Below, piece after piece: positions 1 to 7,928 of a stretch of DNA of 64,000 nt (positions within the stretch are counted from its first letter, which is position 1; the number at the start of each line of letters is the position of its first letter). The translations under genes and the position numbers were made by a program. Location of the stretch: assembly GCF_025515275.1 (NCBI RefSeq), contig NZ_JAOPFU010000011.1, positions 1 to 64,000 of the forward strand. The letters run 5' to 3'. Source of the stretch: Catenovulum sp. 2E275 (GTDB taxonomy: Bacteria; Pseudomonadota; Gammaproteobacteria; Enterobacterales; Alteromonadaceae). The notes beneath the pieces were generated by a model. That model saw only the letters and a list, made by a program, of their open reading frames with translations. It was not told the origin of the DNA and made no database searches.

Positions 1-19
1 CTGCGTGTCGCTGCGTTGT

Positions 20-97
20 GGGGGCGCATTATAGGGACAAAACAAACCCCGTCAACGCTTTTTTTGAATTTATTTCTTTTTTTTTATCGTTCGGTCA
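20..97 (-). promoter_or_regulatory. Strong rRNA P1-like promoter pointing left out of the window
   Basis: Read on the minus strand, a -35 element TTGACG (55 to 50) is followed by a 16-base spacer and a perfect -10 TATAAT (33 to 28). A GC-rich discriminator GCGCCCCC comes next, with a start expected near position 20. The stretch around the -10 (CCCTATAATGCGCC) matches the E. coli rrn P1 core almost base for base, and the region upstream (56-97) has A/T tracts like an UP element. GC-rich discriminators are typical of stringently controlled stable-RNA promoters. I infer that an rRNA or other stable-RNA operon begins just left of the window; the RNA itself is not visible. Confidence 0.8.
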
Positions 98-247
98 TTT
101 AACAAGCAAAAGCTTTATTTTATTGCATATTTTATGTACTTTAAGTGTTGTTAGAGTACAAAATAACCAAAATATAATGTACTTTAGTAATACCTTATTT
201 TCATTTTATATTAATAATTAAAAAATTATCTTATTTTCGAGGTTTTC

Positions 248-706
248 ATGTCTAATAATAATGTTTTTAAACAGGCATCAGCAGTTATTGTTGTCACTTT
301 ATTATGTTTTTTTGTTGTACCTGCACTATCAATCAATTTAGATACTAATATTGCTTTGAGTATAGGTGTGTTAGTTGGTGGTAGTTTAGCTATCTTTCTT
401 TCTGGGAATACTTCGTCAGCTAAAATAGAGGGTGACGATAAACCACTAGAAACTAAAACTATTTATGTTGGTAACTTACCTTACAGAGCAAATGAAGCAG
501 CAGTAAAAGATTTATTTGCCAAATATGGGGTAGTTTCTTCTGTTCGTTTAATGCGTGATAGAAATACAGGTAAGCGTAAAGGGTTTGGTTTTGTAGAAAT
601 GGATGAGCAAGGTGCAGATAAAGCTATTTCGGCTTTAAATGAGCAAGAGTTTCAGCAAAGAACACTCAAAGTCAGAGAAGCAAAAGATAAATCATCTGAC
701 GATTAA
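248..706 (+). CDS. Membrane-anchored RRM RNA-binding protein
   Basis: This 152-residue protein has two hydrophobic segments (about residues 9-28 and 34-52) followed by one RNA recognition motif. RNP2 is IYVGNL (72-77) and RNP1 is KGFGFVEM (111-118), both with the aromatic residues that stack on RNA bases. The fold predicts single-stranded RNA binding, and the N-terminus predicts tethering to the inner membrane with the RRM in the cytoplasm. GAGG lies a few bases before the ATG. The gene stands alone and is closed by a strong hairpin terminator. Its RNA targets cannot be told from sequence. The short acidic tail carries no other domain. Confidence 0.9.
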   Translation: MSNNNVFKQASAVIVVTLLCFFVVPALSINLDTNIALSIGVLVGGSLAIFLSGNTSSAKIEGDDKPLETKTIYVGNLPYRANEAAVKDLFAKYGVVSSVRLMRDRNTGKRKGFGFVEMDEQGADKAISALNEQEFQQRTLKVREAKDKSSDD

Positions 707-713
707 TTAAAAA

Positions 714-755
714 TAAGTGGCTATACATTGTTTGTATAGCCACTTAACTATTCCT
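714..755 (+). terminator. Intrinsic terminator after the RRM gene
   Basis: A perfect 14-base-pair stem (714-727 with 733-746, loop 728-732) starts 8 bases after the RRM stop codon and is followed by a T-rich stretch. It probably ends the upstream transcript. The rest of the gap up to 912 holds no gene I can support. Confidence 0.85.
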
Positions 756-912
756 TTATAGTTTTTCCAAAAGATCTGTATTGACGTTTAACTCCCTCCA
801 TAGAACTCAGATACAGTATAACTCACATCCTAATACCAAGATTCAAATGATGTTTGTGCATAAATCGGGTAAAATCTTTTGCTGAACATTAACCTTTAAT
901 TAAAATTGTAAA

Positions 913-1902
913 ATGACCCAAGCTGTAAATAACTTAAAACCAGAAATCAACCATCTATTTTCCGTTGCGCCCATGCTTGACTGGACCGACCGCCATTGTC
1001 GCTATTTTTACCGCGTTATGTCTAAACAGGCTGTGTTGTATACAGAAATGGTAACAACCGGTGCCATTATTTATGGCAAAGGTGATTATTTACAGTTTCA
1101 TCAGGCAGAACATCCCGTTGTATTACAATTAGGTGGCAGTGATCCGGCGGATATGGCAAAAGCTGCGGTTACAGCGCAAAAGTATGGTTATGACGAGATA
1201 AACATTAATGTTGGTTGTCCGTCTGATCGGGTACAAAATGGTCGTTTTGGCGCCTGTTTAATGGCCGAACCAGATACTGTAAGTGACTGTTTAATTGCGA
1301 TGCAGCAAGCTTGTGATTTGCCGGTGACGGTTAAATCCCGTATTGGTATTGACGATTTTGATAGTTATGAATTTTTAACTCAGTTTGTTGAGAAAGTTCA
1401 GAATGCAGGTTGTCAGCATTTTATTGTTCATGCCAGAAAAGCTTGGTTAAAAGGATTAAGTCCTAAACAAAACCGAGAAATACCACCTTTGGATTATCAA
1501 AGAGTTTACCAGCTTAAAAAAGATTTTCCTGAGCTTACGTTTAGCATTAATGGTGGCATAGAAACCATTGAGCAAGCAAAACAACACTTAGAATTTGTTG
1601 ATGGTGTCATGTTAGGCCGTGCGGTTTATCAAAATCCATTTTTAATGCAGCAAGTTGATGAACACATTTATGACCAAACAGCAAATACAATGAACCGGTT
1701 TGATGTGGCCGAAGCTATGCTTGAATATATGGAAATAGAAACAGCACAAGGGGCAACCAGCTGGCATATTGCCCGTCACATGCTTGGGCTTTTTAACGGC
1801 CAACCCAAAGCAAGGTTATGGCGTCGGTTTTTAAGTGAAAACGCAAGACAGTTTCCGCAGGGCAATGATCTATTAAAACAAGCGATCCAGTTAATGAAAT
1901 AA
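913..1902 (+). CDS. dusA: tRNA-dihydrouridine(20/20a) synthase DusA
   Basis: DusA is an FMN-dependent enzyme that reduces uridine to dihydrouridine at positions 20/20a of the tRNA D-loop. The 329-residue protein has the DusA signatures in order: [14 protein letters not shown] (17-30), [17 protein letters not shown] (99-110, catalytic Cys102), [18 protein letters not shown] and the phosphate-binding [13 protein letters not shown] near the C-terminal part of the TIM barrel. The RNPS-type insert that separates DusA from DusB and DusC is consistent. The start is an ATG with only a weak ribosome binding site, but the N-terminal length agrees with the family. It is a single gene between two unrelated units. 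Confidence 0.96.
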   Translation: MTQAVNNLKPEINHLFSVAPMLDWTDRHCRYFYRVMSKQAVLYTEMVTTGAIIYGKGDYLQFHQAEHPVVLQLGGSDPADMAKAAVTAQKYGYDEININVGCPSDRVQNGRFGACLMAEPDTVSDCLIAMQQACDLPVTVKSRIGIDDFDSYEFLTQFVEKVQNAGCQHFIVHARKAWLKGLSPKQNREIPPLDYQRVYQLKKDFPELTFSINGGIETIEQAKQHLEFVDGVMLGRAVYQNPFLMQQVDEHIYDQTANTMNRFDVAEAMLEYMEIETAQGATSWHIARHMLGLFNGQPKARLWRRFLSENARQFPQGNDLLKQAIQLMK

Positions 1903-2009
1903 ATGAAAGTAATAATTTCAAAATAAATATTGCTCAAATCCCATTTACTGAAAAATTTTTATATGTAATTCAGCTAGATAAAAAATATAAAATTTCTGGT
2001 AAAGCATTC

Positions 2010-2057
2010 AAAAGCTTCTACTCTATAATTATAGATAATTATAGAGTAGAAGCTTTT
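2010..2057. repeat. 23-bp perfect inverted repeat upstream of cheR
   Basis: Positions 2010-2032 are the exact reverse complement of 2035-2057, with only 2 bases between. The outer arms read AAAAGCTTCTACTC and the centre is AT-only. The right arm ends in TTTT immediately before GGGAGG, 32 bases before the cheR ATG. It may be the dusA terminator, or a hairpin or operator controlling the che genes. The sequence does not decide between these. Confidence 0.7.
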
Positions 2058-2088
2058 GGGAGGCTTATTGGAAAATAGAGAGTTTAGA

Positions 2089-2892
2089 ATGACCTCAGCT
2101 AACTTTGAGTTCATCAAAGCTTTAGTATACCAATCATCCGGTATAGTATTAGGTCTACATAAAAAAGAAATGGTTTACTCTCGTCTTTCTCGTAGATTAA
2201 GAGTGCTAAAATTATCTGATTTTGATCAATACTGTGACTATTTATCAAACCATAAACCCGAAGAATTTAGCCATTTTATTAATGCGATTACGACTAATCT
2301 AACTTCTTTTTTTAGAGAAAGGCATCATTTTGATTTCTTAAAAAGCACTTTGATCCCAAGAATACTAAGCAGATCGAATAATAACAAGCGTATACGAATA
2401 TGGTCAGCTGGATGCTCTAGTGGTGAAGAAGCTTACTCCATTGCGATGACCCTGGCTCCAAATTTTCCTACGCAAAAATGGGATTTTAAAATACTAGCGA
2501 CAGATCTAGACTCTAATATGCTAGCAAAAGCTAAAACAGCTGTTTATTCTGAGCAAGCGCTCCAAGGCATAGACCCTCAACAAATACGTCAAGGATTTAA
2601 TTTAAATAAACGTACTAAGCAATATAAAGTAAAACCAGACATTCAAAATTTAGTTCATTTCAGAAGACTAAATTTACTAGAAAACTGGCCAATGCGAGGT
2701 ACATTTGATGCTATCTTTTGCCGAAATGTCGTAATCTATTTCGATAATCAAACAAAAAATAACCTTATTCGTAGATATGCTCAATTACTAGAGCCACATG
2801 GTTATTTATTTTTAGGTCACTCTGAAACACTTAGTAGGGAAATAAGTGAGTTTAATCCACTTGGACATACTATTTACCAGCGTAAGGAATAA
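2089..2892 (+). CDS. cheR: Chemotaxis protein methyltransferase CheR
   Basis: CheR uses S-adenosylmethionine to methylate glutamates on chemoreceptors. The protein has the helical N-terminal domain (NFEFIKALVYQSSGI) and the Rossmann domain with SAM motif IWSAGCSSGEEAYS and the FDAIFCRNVVIYF strand typical of CheR. I chose the ATG at 2089, which gives 267 residues and the usual N-terminus. In-frame TTG codons at 2056 and 2068 would add 11 or 7 residues, and the GGGAGG at 2058-2063 is well placed for the 2068 TTG, so that start remains possible. It is the first gene of a cheR-cheD-cheB operon with gaps of 2 and 4 bases (16 with the preferred cheB start). Confidence 0.94.
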   Translation: MTSANFEFIKALVYQSSGIVLGLHKKEMVYSRLSRRLRVLKLSDFDQYCDYLSNHKPEEFSHFINAITTNLTSFFRERHHFDFLKSTLIPRILSRSNNNKRIRIWSAGCSSGEEAYSIAMTLAPNFPTQKWDFKILATDLDSNMLAKAKTAVYSEQALQGIDPQQIRQGFNLNKRTKQYKVKPDIQNLVHFRRLNLLENWPMRGTFDAIFCRNVVIYFDNQTKNNLIRRYAQLLEPHGYLFLGHSETLSREISEFNPLGHTIYQRKE

Positions 2893-2894
2893 AA

Positions 2895-3521
2895 GTGGTA
2901 AGTATTCAACCTCACCTATCCGGCTTTGATCATATTAAAAGATTTGTTGATAAAAATAGACAAATAGTAATAGCTAAAATATTGCCCGGTGAATTATATG
3001 TAACCAAACAAAATGAATTAATTGCAACAGTCCTTGGCTCTTGCATCGCAGCATGTATTTGGGATGAAACTCTCGGTATTGGAGGAATGAATCATTTCAT
3101 GCTGCCGGTTAAAAAAGATCAACATGGCGCATCAGGTTGGCAACTTGATACAAGCTATACTTGTCGATATGGGTACTGGGCAATGGAATTTTTAATCAAC
3201 GAAATTCTTAAAAATGGTGGCAAAAAAGAACGGCTAGTCGCTAAAGTTTTTGGTGGAGGGAAAATAATTCCAAATATGTCCGATGTGGGAGAAAAAAACA
3301 TTCAATTTGTTCGTCAATATCTAAGAGCCGAGCAAATTCCTGTCATAGCTCATGATGTTGGTGGCCCCTGGCCAAGAAAAATAATGTTCCACCCTAATTC
3401 AGGTATCGCTAAGATGAAACGTTTACGCAGCATGCATAATGATACAATTCAGCAAAGAGAGCAAACTTATATGCATGATATTGAGCTATCTGAAACTCAA
3501 AGTGATATAGAGCTTTTTTAA
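2895..3521 (+). CDS. cheD: Chemoreceptor glutamine deamidase CheD
   Basis: CheD deamidates specific glutamines on methyl-accepting chemotaxis proteins, creating sites for CheR and CheB. The 208-residue protein carries the family signature: LGSCIAACIWD with the catalytic Cys, GGMNHFMLP with the catalytic His, RYGYWAME and KVFGGG. It starts with GTG two bases after the cheR stop, with AAGGA in the end of cheR as ribosome binding site. About 25 residues at the C-terminus, acidic and ending in SDIELF, extend past the usual catalytic core. This gene joins receptor methylation, demethylation and deamidation in one operon. Confidence 0.93.
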   Translation: MVSIQPHLSGFDHIKRFVDKNRQIVIAKILPGELYVTKQNELIATVLGSCIAACIWDETLGIGGMNHFMLPVKKDQHGASGWQLDTSYTCRYGYWAMEFLINEILKNGGKKERLVAKVFGGGKIIPNMSDVGEKNIQFVRQYLRAEQIPVIAHDVGGPWPRKIMFHPNSGIAKMKRLRSMHNDTIQQREQTYMHDIELSETQSDIELF

Positions 3522-3537
3522 CAAAATGGAAGATCAG

Positions 3538-4581
3538 ATGACTATTAAAGTACTCATTATTGATGATTCTCCGCTGATTCGTGGTTTATTAACAGAAATT
3601 TTATCCAATACCAAAGACATTGAAGTAGTAGGCACAGCAGAAGATCCTTACGATGCTAGAGATAAAATAAAAATTTTAAACCCAGATGTGCTTACGCTGG
3701 ATATTGAAATGCCAAAAATGAATGGTATTAGTTTTTTGCATAACTTAATGCGCCTGAGACCCATGCCAGTGATCATGGTCTCAACCTTAACTGAGGCTGG
3801 CGCACCAGCAACTTTGGAAGCACTTGAATTAGGCGCGTTAGATTATGTTGCTAAGCCCAAAGTCAATGTAATGGCAGAATTTAATTTGTATGCTGAAGAG
3901 CTTATCGAAAAAATTAGAGCTGCCTCAAAAAGTATAATTAACAAACAAGCAATTAAGCCACCATCATTACCTAGCGATTTAAGCTCGGTTGAATTTAACC
4001 CTAATTATATCGTTGCTATCGGTGCATCGACTGGTGGAACCGAGGCGATTAAAAAGGTGATCACCTCCCTGCCAAAAAATATGTCACCTATTGTTATTAC
4101 TCAACATATCCCACCTGTATTTTCTAAATCTTTTGCGAATCGTTTAAATAGTTTATCTAAAATGACAGTTCACGAAGCAACACACAAGCAAATTATAGAG
4201 CAAGGTCATATTTATATTGCTCCGGGAGATCGGCACTTAACCATTAAAAAAACAACTTCGGGATATATTTGCCAATTAGATGATGATGAAAAAATTAACC
4301 GGCATAAACCTGCGGTAGATAAATTGTTTACTTCTGTAGCCGAACAAACCAAAGGTCAGGCAACCGGTGTATTATTAACCGGAATGGGAGCTGATGGCGC
4401 GCAAGGTTTATTAAAAATGAAACAAGCAGGCTGTAAAACCATTGCACAAAATGAAGCATCCAGCATAGTTTGGGGAATGCCTGGTGCGGCAGTTAAACTA
4501 AATGCAGCTAATAAAATAACGCCACTTAACGACATTGCCAGCTTGATTATCAAAACTTGTACGATAAAAGCTCACAAATAA
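3538..4581 (+). CDS. cheB: Chemotaxis response regulator methylesterase/deamidase CheB
   Basis: CheB removes methyl groups from chemoreceptor glutamates after phosphorylation by CheA. The N-terminal receiver domain has the acidic pair in LIIDDSPLIR, the phospho-acceptor Asp in LTLDIEMPKMNG and the conserved Lys in YVAKP. The C-terminal methylesterase domain has the Ser (AIGASTGGTEA), His (ITQHIPPVFS) and Asp (LTGMGADG) of the catalytic triad. An upstream in-frame ATG at 3526 exists, but GGAAG at 3531-3535 fits the ATG at 3538, giving 347 residues beginning MTIKVLIIDDS. No CheA, CheW or receptor is encoded nearby, so the phosphodonor must come from another locus. Confidence 0.95.
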   Translation: MTIKVLIIDDSPLIRGLLTEILSNTKDIEVVGTAEDPYDARDKIKILNPDVLTLDIEMPKMNGISFLHNLMRLRPMPVIMVSTLTEAGAPATLEALELGALDYVAKPKVNVMAEFNLYAEELIEKIRAASKSIINKQAIKPPSLPSDLSSVEFNPNYIVAIGASTGGTEAIKKVITSLPKNMSPIVITQHIPPVFSKSFANRLNSLSKMTVHEATHKQIIEQGHIYIAPGDRHLTIKKTTSGYICQLDDDEKINRHKPAVDKLFTSVAEQTKGQATGVLLTGMGADGAQGLLKMKQAGCKTIAQNEASSIVWGMPGAAVKLNAANKITPLNDIASLIIKTCTIKAHK

Positions 4582-4656
4582 ACAATCACCCCTTGTTAAA
4601 CCAGCCTTGGATTAATATATTGAACTCTATTAATTTAAGCTAAAAATGGAGTGTTT

Positions 4657-5541
4657 GTGGATAACCTAAATTTAAACCAACAAACCAATAATATTGTTCC
4701 GATTACTGCAGAAAATTTTCAACACGAGCTATTAACCGTTAGTCAAACCAAACTAGTTGTGATTAATTTTGCGACACAACGCAGTGGAGAAAGCATCAAC
4801 CTCTCAGAAACTCTGGCTAAAATAGCAACCCAATATCCGCAAGATCTCAACTTAGCGATTGTAGATTGTGATGATCCTCAAATGCAGCAATTAGCAATGC
4901 AATTTGGGGTACAAAGTTTACCTACGGTTATTTTATTTAAAGATGGTAAAGGCTTAAACGGTTTTGCCGGTGAACAAACCGAAGCCCAGATAAAAGAGTT
5001 TTTATCCCCTTATTTACCTAAACCGGAAGATAAACTCATCCAACAAGTGGCCGCTTTAATTCAAGAACATAACTTTCAGGATGCTTTATTACCCGCAAAA
5101 GAAGCATTTCAAATAGCACCTGAAAACGCCTTGTGTAAAAAGCAGTTAATTGATGTATTACTCAGCCTAGGTCAAAATACAGAGGCAGAAGCTTTATTAA
5201 GTGATATTGGGATGATAGATCAAGACGATTATTATCAAAGTCTAGTTGCCAAATTAGAATTGAATAAAGAAGCAGCCGAAACCCCAGAAATACAAGCGCT
5301 TCGTCAAGCATTAAATGAGCAGCCAGATAACCTTGAACTTAATATTCAACTAGCCGTGCAACTACATCAAGCTCAGCAAAATGAAGAAGCGCTCGATATT
5401 TTAATGGCGATTTTAGTTAAAGACTTACATGCACAAGACGGCGAAGTGAAAAAAACCTTAATGGATATCTTAGCGACTATGGCTAAAGGTGATGCGGTAG
5501 CCACTAAATTCCGCAGAAAACTATATAGTTTGTTATATTAA
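4657..5541 (+). CDS. Thioredoxin-like TPR co-chaperone, CnoX/YbbN family
   Basis: The protein has a thioredoxin fold (about residues 15-115) followed by TPR-like helices (about 120-294), the layout of E. coli CnoX (YbbN), a holdase that hands oxidised proteins to DnaK and GroEL. Where thioredoxins have CxxC this protein reads FATQRSGES, so it has no redox cysteines there. The usual cis-Pro region is kept (QSLPTVILF). GTG codons occur at 4651 and 4657; GGAG at 4648-4651 is spaced for the second, giving 294 residues. It is a single gene after cheB, separated by 75 bases. The family call is firm, the chaperone role is by family. Confidence 0.85.
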   Translation: MDNLNLNQQTNNIVPITAENFQHELLTVSQTKLVVINFATQRSGESINLSETLAKIATQYPQDLNLAIVDCDDPQMQQLAMQFGVQSLPTVILFKDGKGLNGFAGEQTEAQIKEFLSPYLPKPEDKLIQQVAALIQEHNFQDALLPAKEAFQIAPENALCKKQLIDVLLSLGQNTEAEALLSDIGMIDQDDYYQSLVAKLELNKEAAETPEIQALRQALNEQPDNLELNIQLAVQLHQAQQNEEALDILMAILVKDLHAQDGEVKKTLMDILATMAKGDAVATKFRRKLYSLLY

Positions 5542-5578
5542 TCAAGCTCGTATCGGTACAAAACTTATGTTGCCGGAA

Positions 5579-5703
5579 AATCCCAAGACTTACATCCATG
5601 TAAGCACGGGATTCTTGTTCCCGACTAATCCCAAGTACTTACATCCATGTAAGCACGGGATTATTATTCCCGACTAATCCCAAGTACTTACATCCATGTA
5701 AGC
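5579..5703. repeat. 49-bp tandem palindromic repeat, about 2.5 copies
   Basis: The core TTACATCCATGTAAGC occurs at 5590, 5639 and 5688, exactly 49 bases apart. Each unit contains a near-palindrome (AATCCC ... CTTACAT CC ATGTAAG ... GGGATT) and a second small inverted pair CGGGA/TCCCG between units. Only a few bases differ between copies. It lies between convergent genes and runs straight into a terminator. It looks like a REP-type extragenic palindrome array; whether it is multicopy in the genome cannot be seen here. Confidence 0.85.
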
Positions 5704-5728
5704 AAAAAGGCGCCTAAGCGCCTTTTTT
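5704..5728. terminator. Bidirectional terminator between the CnoX-like gene and serA
   Basis: A perfect 10-base-pair stem (5704-5713 with 5718-5727, loop CTAA) has a run of A on one side and T on the other. It can therefore end transcripts from both the plus-strand TPR gene and the minus-strand serA, which converge here. Confidence 0.9.
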
Positions 5729-5752
5729 AATCTTGTTTAACCAACTTAAAAA

Positions 5753-6988
5753 TTAAAGCAATACACGAGCACGAATTGTGCCTTCGATTTGTTTTAATTG
5801 CTCTAAAGCAGTTTGGCTATCATCAGAATCTACTTCTAATACCACGTAACCAATGTCAGCATTAGTTTGTAAGAACTGAGCTGAAATATTAATACCTTTA
5901 TCAGCAAACGCTTGGTTAATGCTGGTTAAAATACCCGGTTTGTTTTGGTGGATATGTAATAAACGGCTGCGACCTTCATGTGACGGTAAAGAAACTTCAG
6001 GGAAGTTAACCGCAGATAAAGTAGAACCATTGTCACTGTATTTAGCTAATTTACCAGCTACCTCAATACCAATGTTTTCTTGAGCTTCTAATGTTGAGCC
6101 ACCAATATGAGGGCTTAAAATAACATTAGCAATACCACGTAATGGGGTTACAAACTCTTCGTCATTTGACTTAGGCTCAACTGGGAATACGTCAATTGCC
6201 GCACCACCAACTTGAGGATCATCACCGCTCAGCGCTTCAGCTAAAGCTTCAATATCGACAACTGTACCACGAGAAGCATTAATGAACATTGCACCTTTTT
6301 TCATTGCAGCAAATTCAGGCGCGCCAAACATATTTTGAGTGCTAGCAGTTTCTGGAACGTGTAAAGATACCGCATCAGCCTGCGCTAACATATCATTTAA
6401 GCTAGCGACTTGTTTAGCATTACCAAGTGGTAATTTATCTTCGATATCATAAAAGATAACGTTCATACCAATTGTTTCAGCTAAAATACCTAACTGAGTC
6501 CCGATATGGCCATAACCAATAATACCTAAAGTTTTACCACGCGCTTCAACCGAACCATTAGCAGATTTATTCCAGATACCTTGATGCGCTTGTGCGCTCT
6601 TTTCAGGAATACGACGGAATAATAATAAAATTTCACCAATGACTAACTCAGCAACACTACGAGTATTTGAGAAAGGCGCATTAAATACCGGAATACCTAA
6701 TTCAAGCGCAGCTTTTAAGTCAACCTGGTTTGTACCAATACAGAAACAACCAATACCAATTAGTTTTTCAGCAGACTCTAATACTTTACGAGTTAAAAAA
6801 GTTCTTGAACGCAAACCAACAAAATGAACATCTTTGATTTTTTCAATTAGCTCATCTTCAGCTAATGAAGTTTTTAAATACTCAATATTGGTATAACCTG
6901 CATTATTTAAGGTTTGAACCGCACTTTGGTGTACGCCTTCAAGCAGAAGGATTTTAATTTTATCTTTCGCTAGGGAGAATTTACTCAT
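5753..6988 (-). CDS. serA: D-3-phosphoglycerate dehydrogenase SerA
   Basis: SerA oxidises 3-phosphoglycerate to 3-phosphohydroxypyruvate, the first step of serine synthesis. At 411 residues it matches the E. coli-type enzyme. It shows the catalytic domain, the NAD-binding GIIGYGHIGTQLG, the catalytic His in LSPHIGGST, and a C-terminal ACT domain with HQNKPG, the serine-binding loop used for feedback inhibition. It lies 81 bases downstream of rpiA on the same strand, so the two could share a transcript, but the gap contains an 8-base palindrome AGACGTCT identical to a MetJ half-operator. The transcript is closed by the shared bidirectional terminator. Confidence 0.97.
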   Translation of the reverse strand: MSKFSLAKDKIKILLLEGVHQSAVQTLNNAGYTNIEYLKTSLAEDELIEKIKDVHFVGLRSRTFLTRKVLESAEKLIGIGCFCIGTNQVDLKAALELGIPVFNAPFSNTRSVAELVIGEILLLFRRIPEKSAQAHQGIWNKSANGSVEARGKTLGIIGYGHIGTQLGILAETIGMNVIFYDIEDKLPLGNAKQVASLNDMLAQADAVSLHVPETASTQNMFGAPEFAAMKKGAMFINASRGTVVDIEALAEALSGDDPQVGGAAIDVFPVEPKSNDEEFVTPLRGIANVILSPHIGGSTLEAQENIGIEVAGKLAKYSDNGSTLSAVNFPEVSLPSHEGRSRLLHIHQNKPGILTSINQAFADKGINISAQFLQTNADIGYVVLEVDSDDSQTALEQLKQIEGTIRARVLL

Positions 6989-7011
6989 TTCATTTGGCCG
7001 TTTGGATTGCT

Positions 7012-7019
7012 AGACGTCT
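7012..7019. promoter_or_regulatory. Isolated met-box-like palindrome upstream of serA
   Basis: AGACGTCT is a perfect match to the 8-base MetJ consensus and sits 23 bases upstream of the serA start. MetJ normally needs two or more adjacent boxes. The left neighbour GGATTGCT matches only 4 of 8 positions, so binding is doubtful. Confidence 0.3.
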
Positions 7020-7069
7020 AAAAGAGCCTGCAATTATATCGATTAAAAAAATAACTGCACTAATTTTTA

Positions 7070-7723
7070 TCAGTAAGTTTTTACGCCGTCATCTGTCGAA
7101 ACTAATACAACATCAGCTCCACGTGCAGCAAATAAACCATTAGTTACAACACCAACAATTTGATTTAACTGATTTTCTAATGCAATTGGATCAGTAATTT
7201 TTAGGTTATGAACGTCTAAAATAACATTACCGTTATCAGTTACAACGCCCTGACGATAAACAGGATCGCCACCTAATTTAACAATTTCACGCGCTACATA
7301 GCTACGCGCCATTGGGATCACTTCAACCGGTAGTGGGAAGTTACCCATCACATCAACCTGTTTGCTGTCATCAACAATACAGATAAAACGTTTTGCAACA
7401 GCAGACACAATTTTTTCACGAGTTAAAGCAGCACCGCCGCCTTTAATCATGTGTTTTTGCGGATTGACTTCGTCCGCACCATCTACATAAATATCAAATG
7501 AATCAACTTCGTTTAAATCAAATACTTGAATGCCTAAAGCTTCTAATCTTTTAGTTGAAGCTTCTGAACTGGATACCGCACCTTCAATCTGGTCAGCGAT
7601 TGGTGCTAACGCATCAATAAAAAAATTGGTTGTACTACCAGTACCAACACCAATAATTGTACCTTTTTTAACATATTCGATTGCAGCTTGTGCGACTGCT
7701 TGTTTTTTTTCATTCTGATTCAT
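7070..7723 (-). CDS. rpiA: Ribose-5-phosphate isomerase A
   Basis: RpiA interconverts ribose 5-phosphate and ribulose 5-phosphate in the non-oxidative pentose phosphate pathway. The 217-residue protein has all family motifs: [15 protein letters not shown] near the N-terminus, VDGADEVN, the [13 protein letters not shown] catalytic stretch, and a C-terminal [13 protein letters not shown]. The ATG at 7723 has AAGGA at proper spacing. It is divergent from rep, with about 200 bases between, and upstream of serA in the same direction. Confidence 0.97.
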   Translation of the reverse strand: MNQNEKKQAVAQAAIEYVKKGTIIGVGTGSTTNFFIDALAPIADQIEGAVSSSEASTKRLEALGIQVFDLNEVDSFDIYVDGADEVNPQKHMIKGGGAALTREKIVSAVAKRFICIVDDSKQVDVMGNFPLPVEVIPMARSYVAREIVKLGGDPVYRQGVVTDNGNVILDVHNLKITDPIALENQLNQIVGVVTNGLFAARGADVVLVSTDDGVKTY

Positions 7724-7755
7724 TTTCGTGTGTTCCTTGCTTGCAAGAGGGGCAT

Positions 7756-7761
7756 ATTATA
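7756..7761 (-). promoter_or_regulatory. Candidate -10 box of rpiA
   Basis: Read on the minus strand, a perfect TATAAT lies 33 bases upstream of the rpiA ATG. No good -35 hexamer is found 16-18 bases further upstream, so this is a weak call. Confidence 0.4.
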
Positions 7762-7928
7762 CACCCAAATTACTCTCAGATGCTAGATTCGAAACTTGTA
7801 TAAAATGCAAGTTCAATAATACAAAACTTCACTATTTTGTTTGCGCTCAGCGCCCAATGCTCGCTACAATTCACGTTTAATTTTTGCCAATGCGCAATCA
7901 AAAAGCATGAAATAGAAGAGATAATTAA

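Noticed and set aside
18-221. Plus-strand open frame at the left edge
   Set aside because: It lies over the rRNA-type promoter, has no ribosome binding site and its product has no family features.
781-822. TTGACG and TATAAC as a dusA promoter
   Set aside because: The hexamers are 30 bases apart, too far for a sigma-70 promoter.
4356-4553. Minus-strand open frame inside cheB
   Set aside because: It lies wholly within the methylesterase domain of cheB and has no supporting signals.
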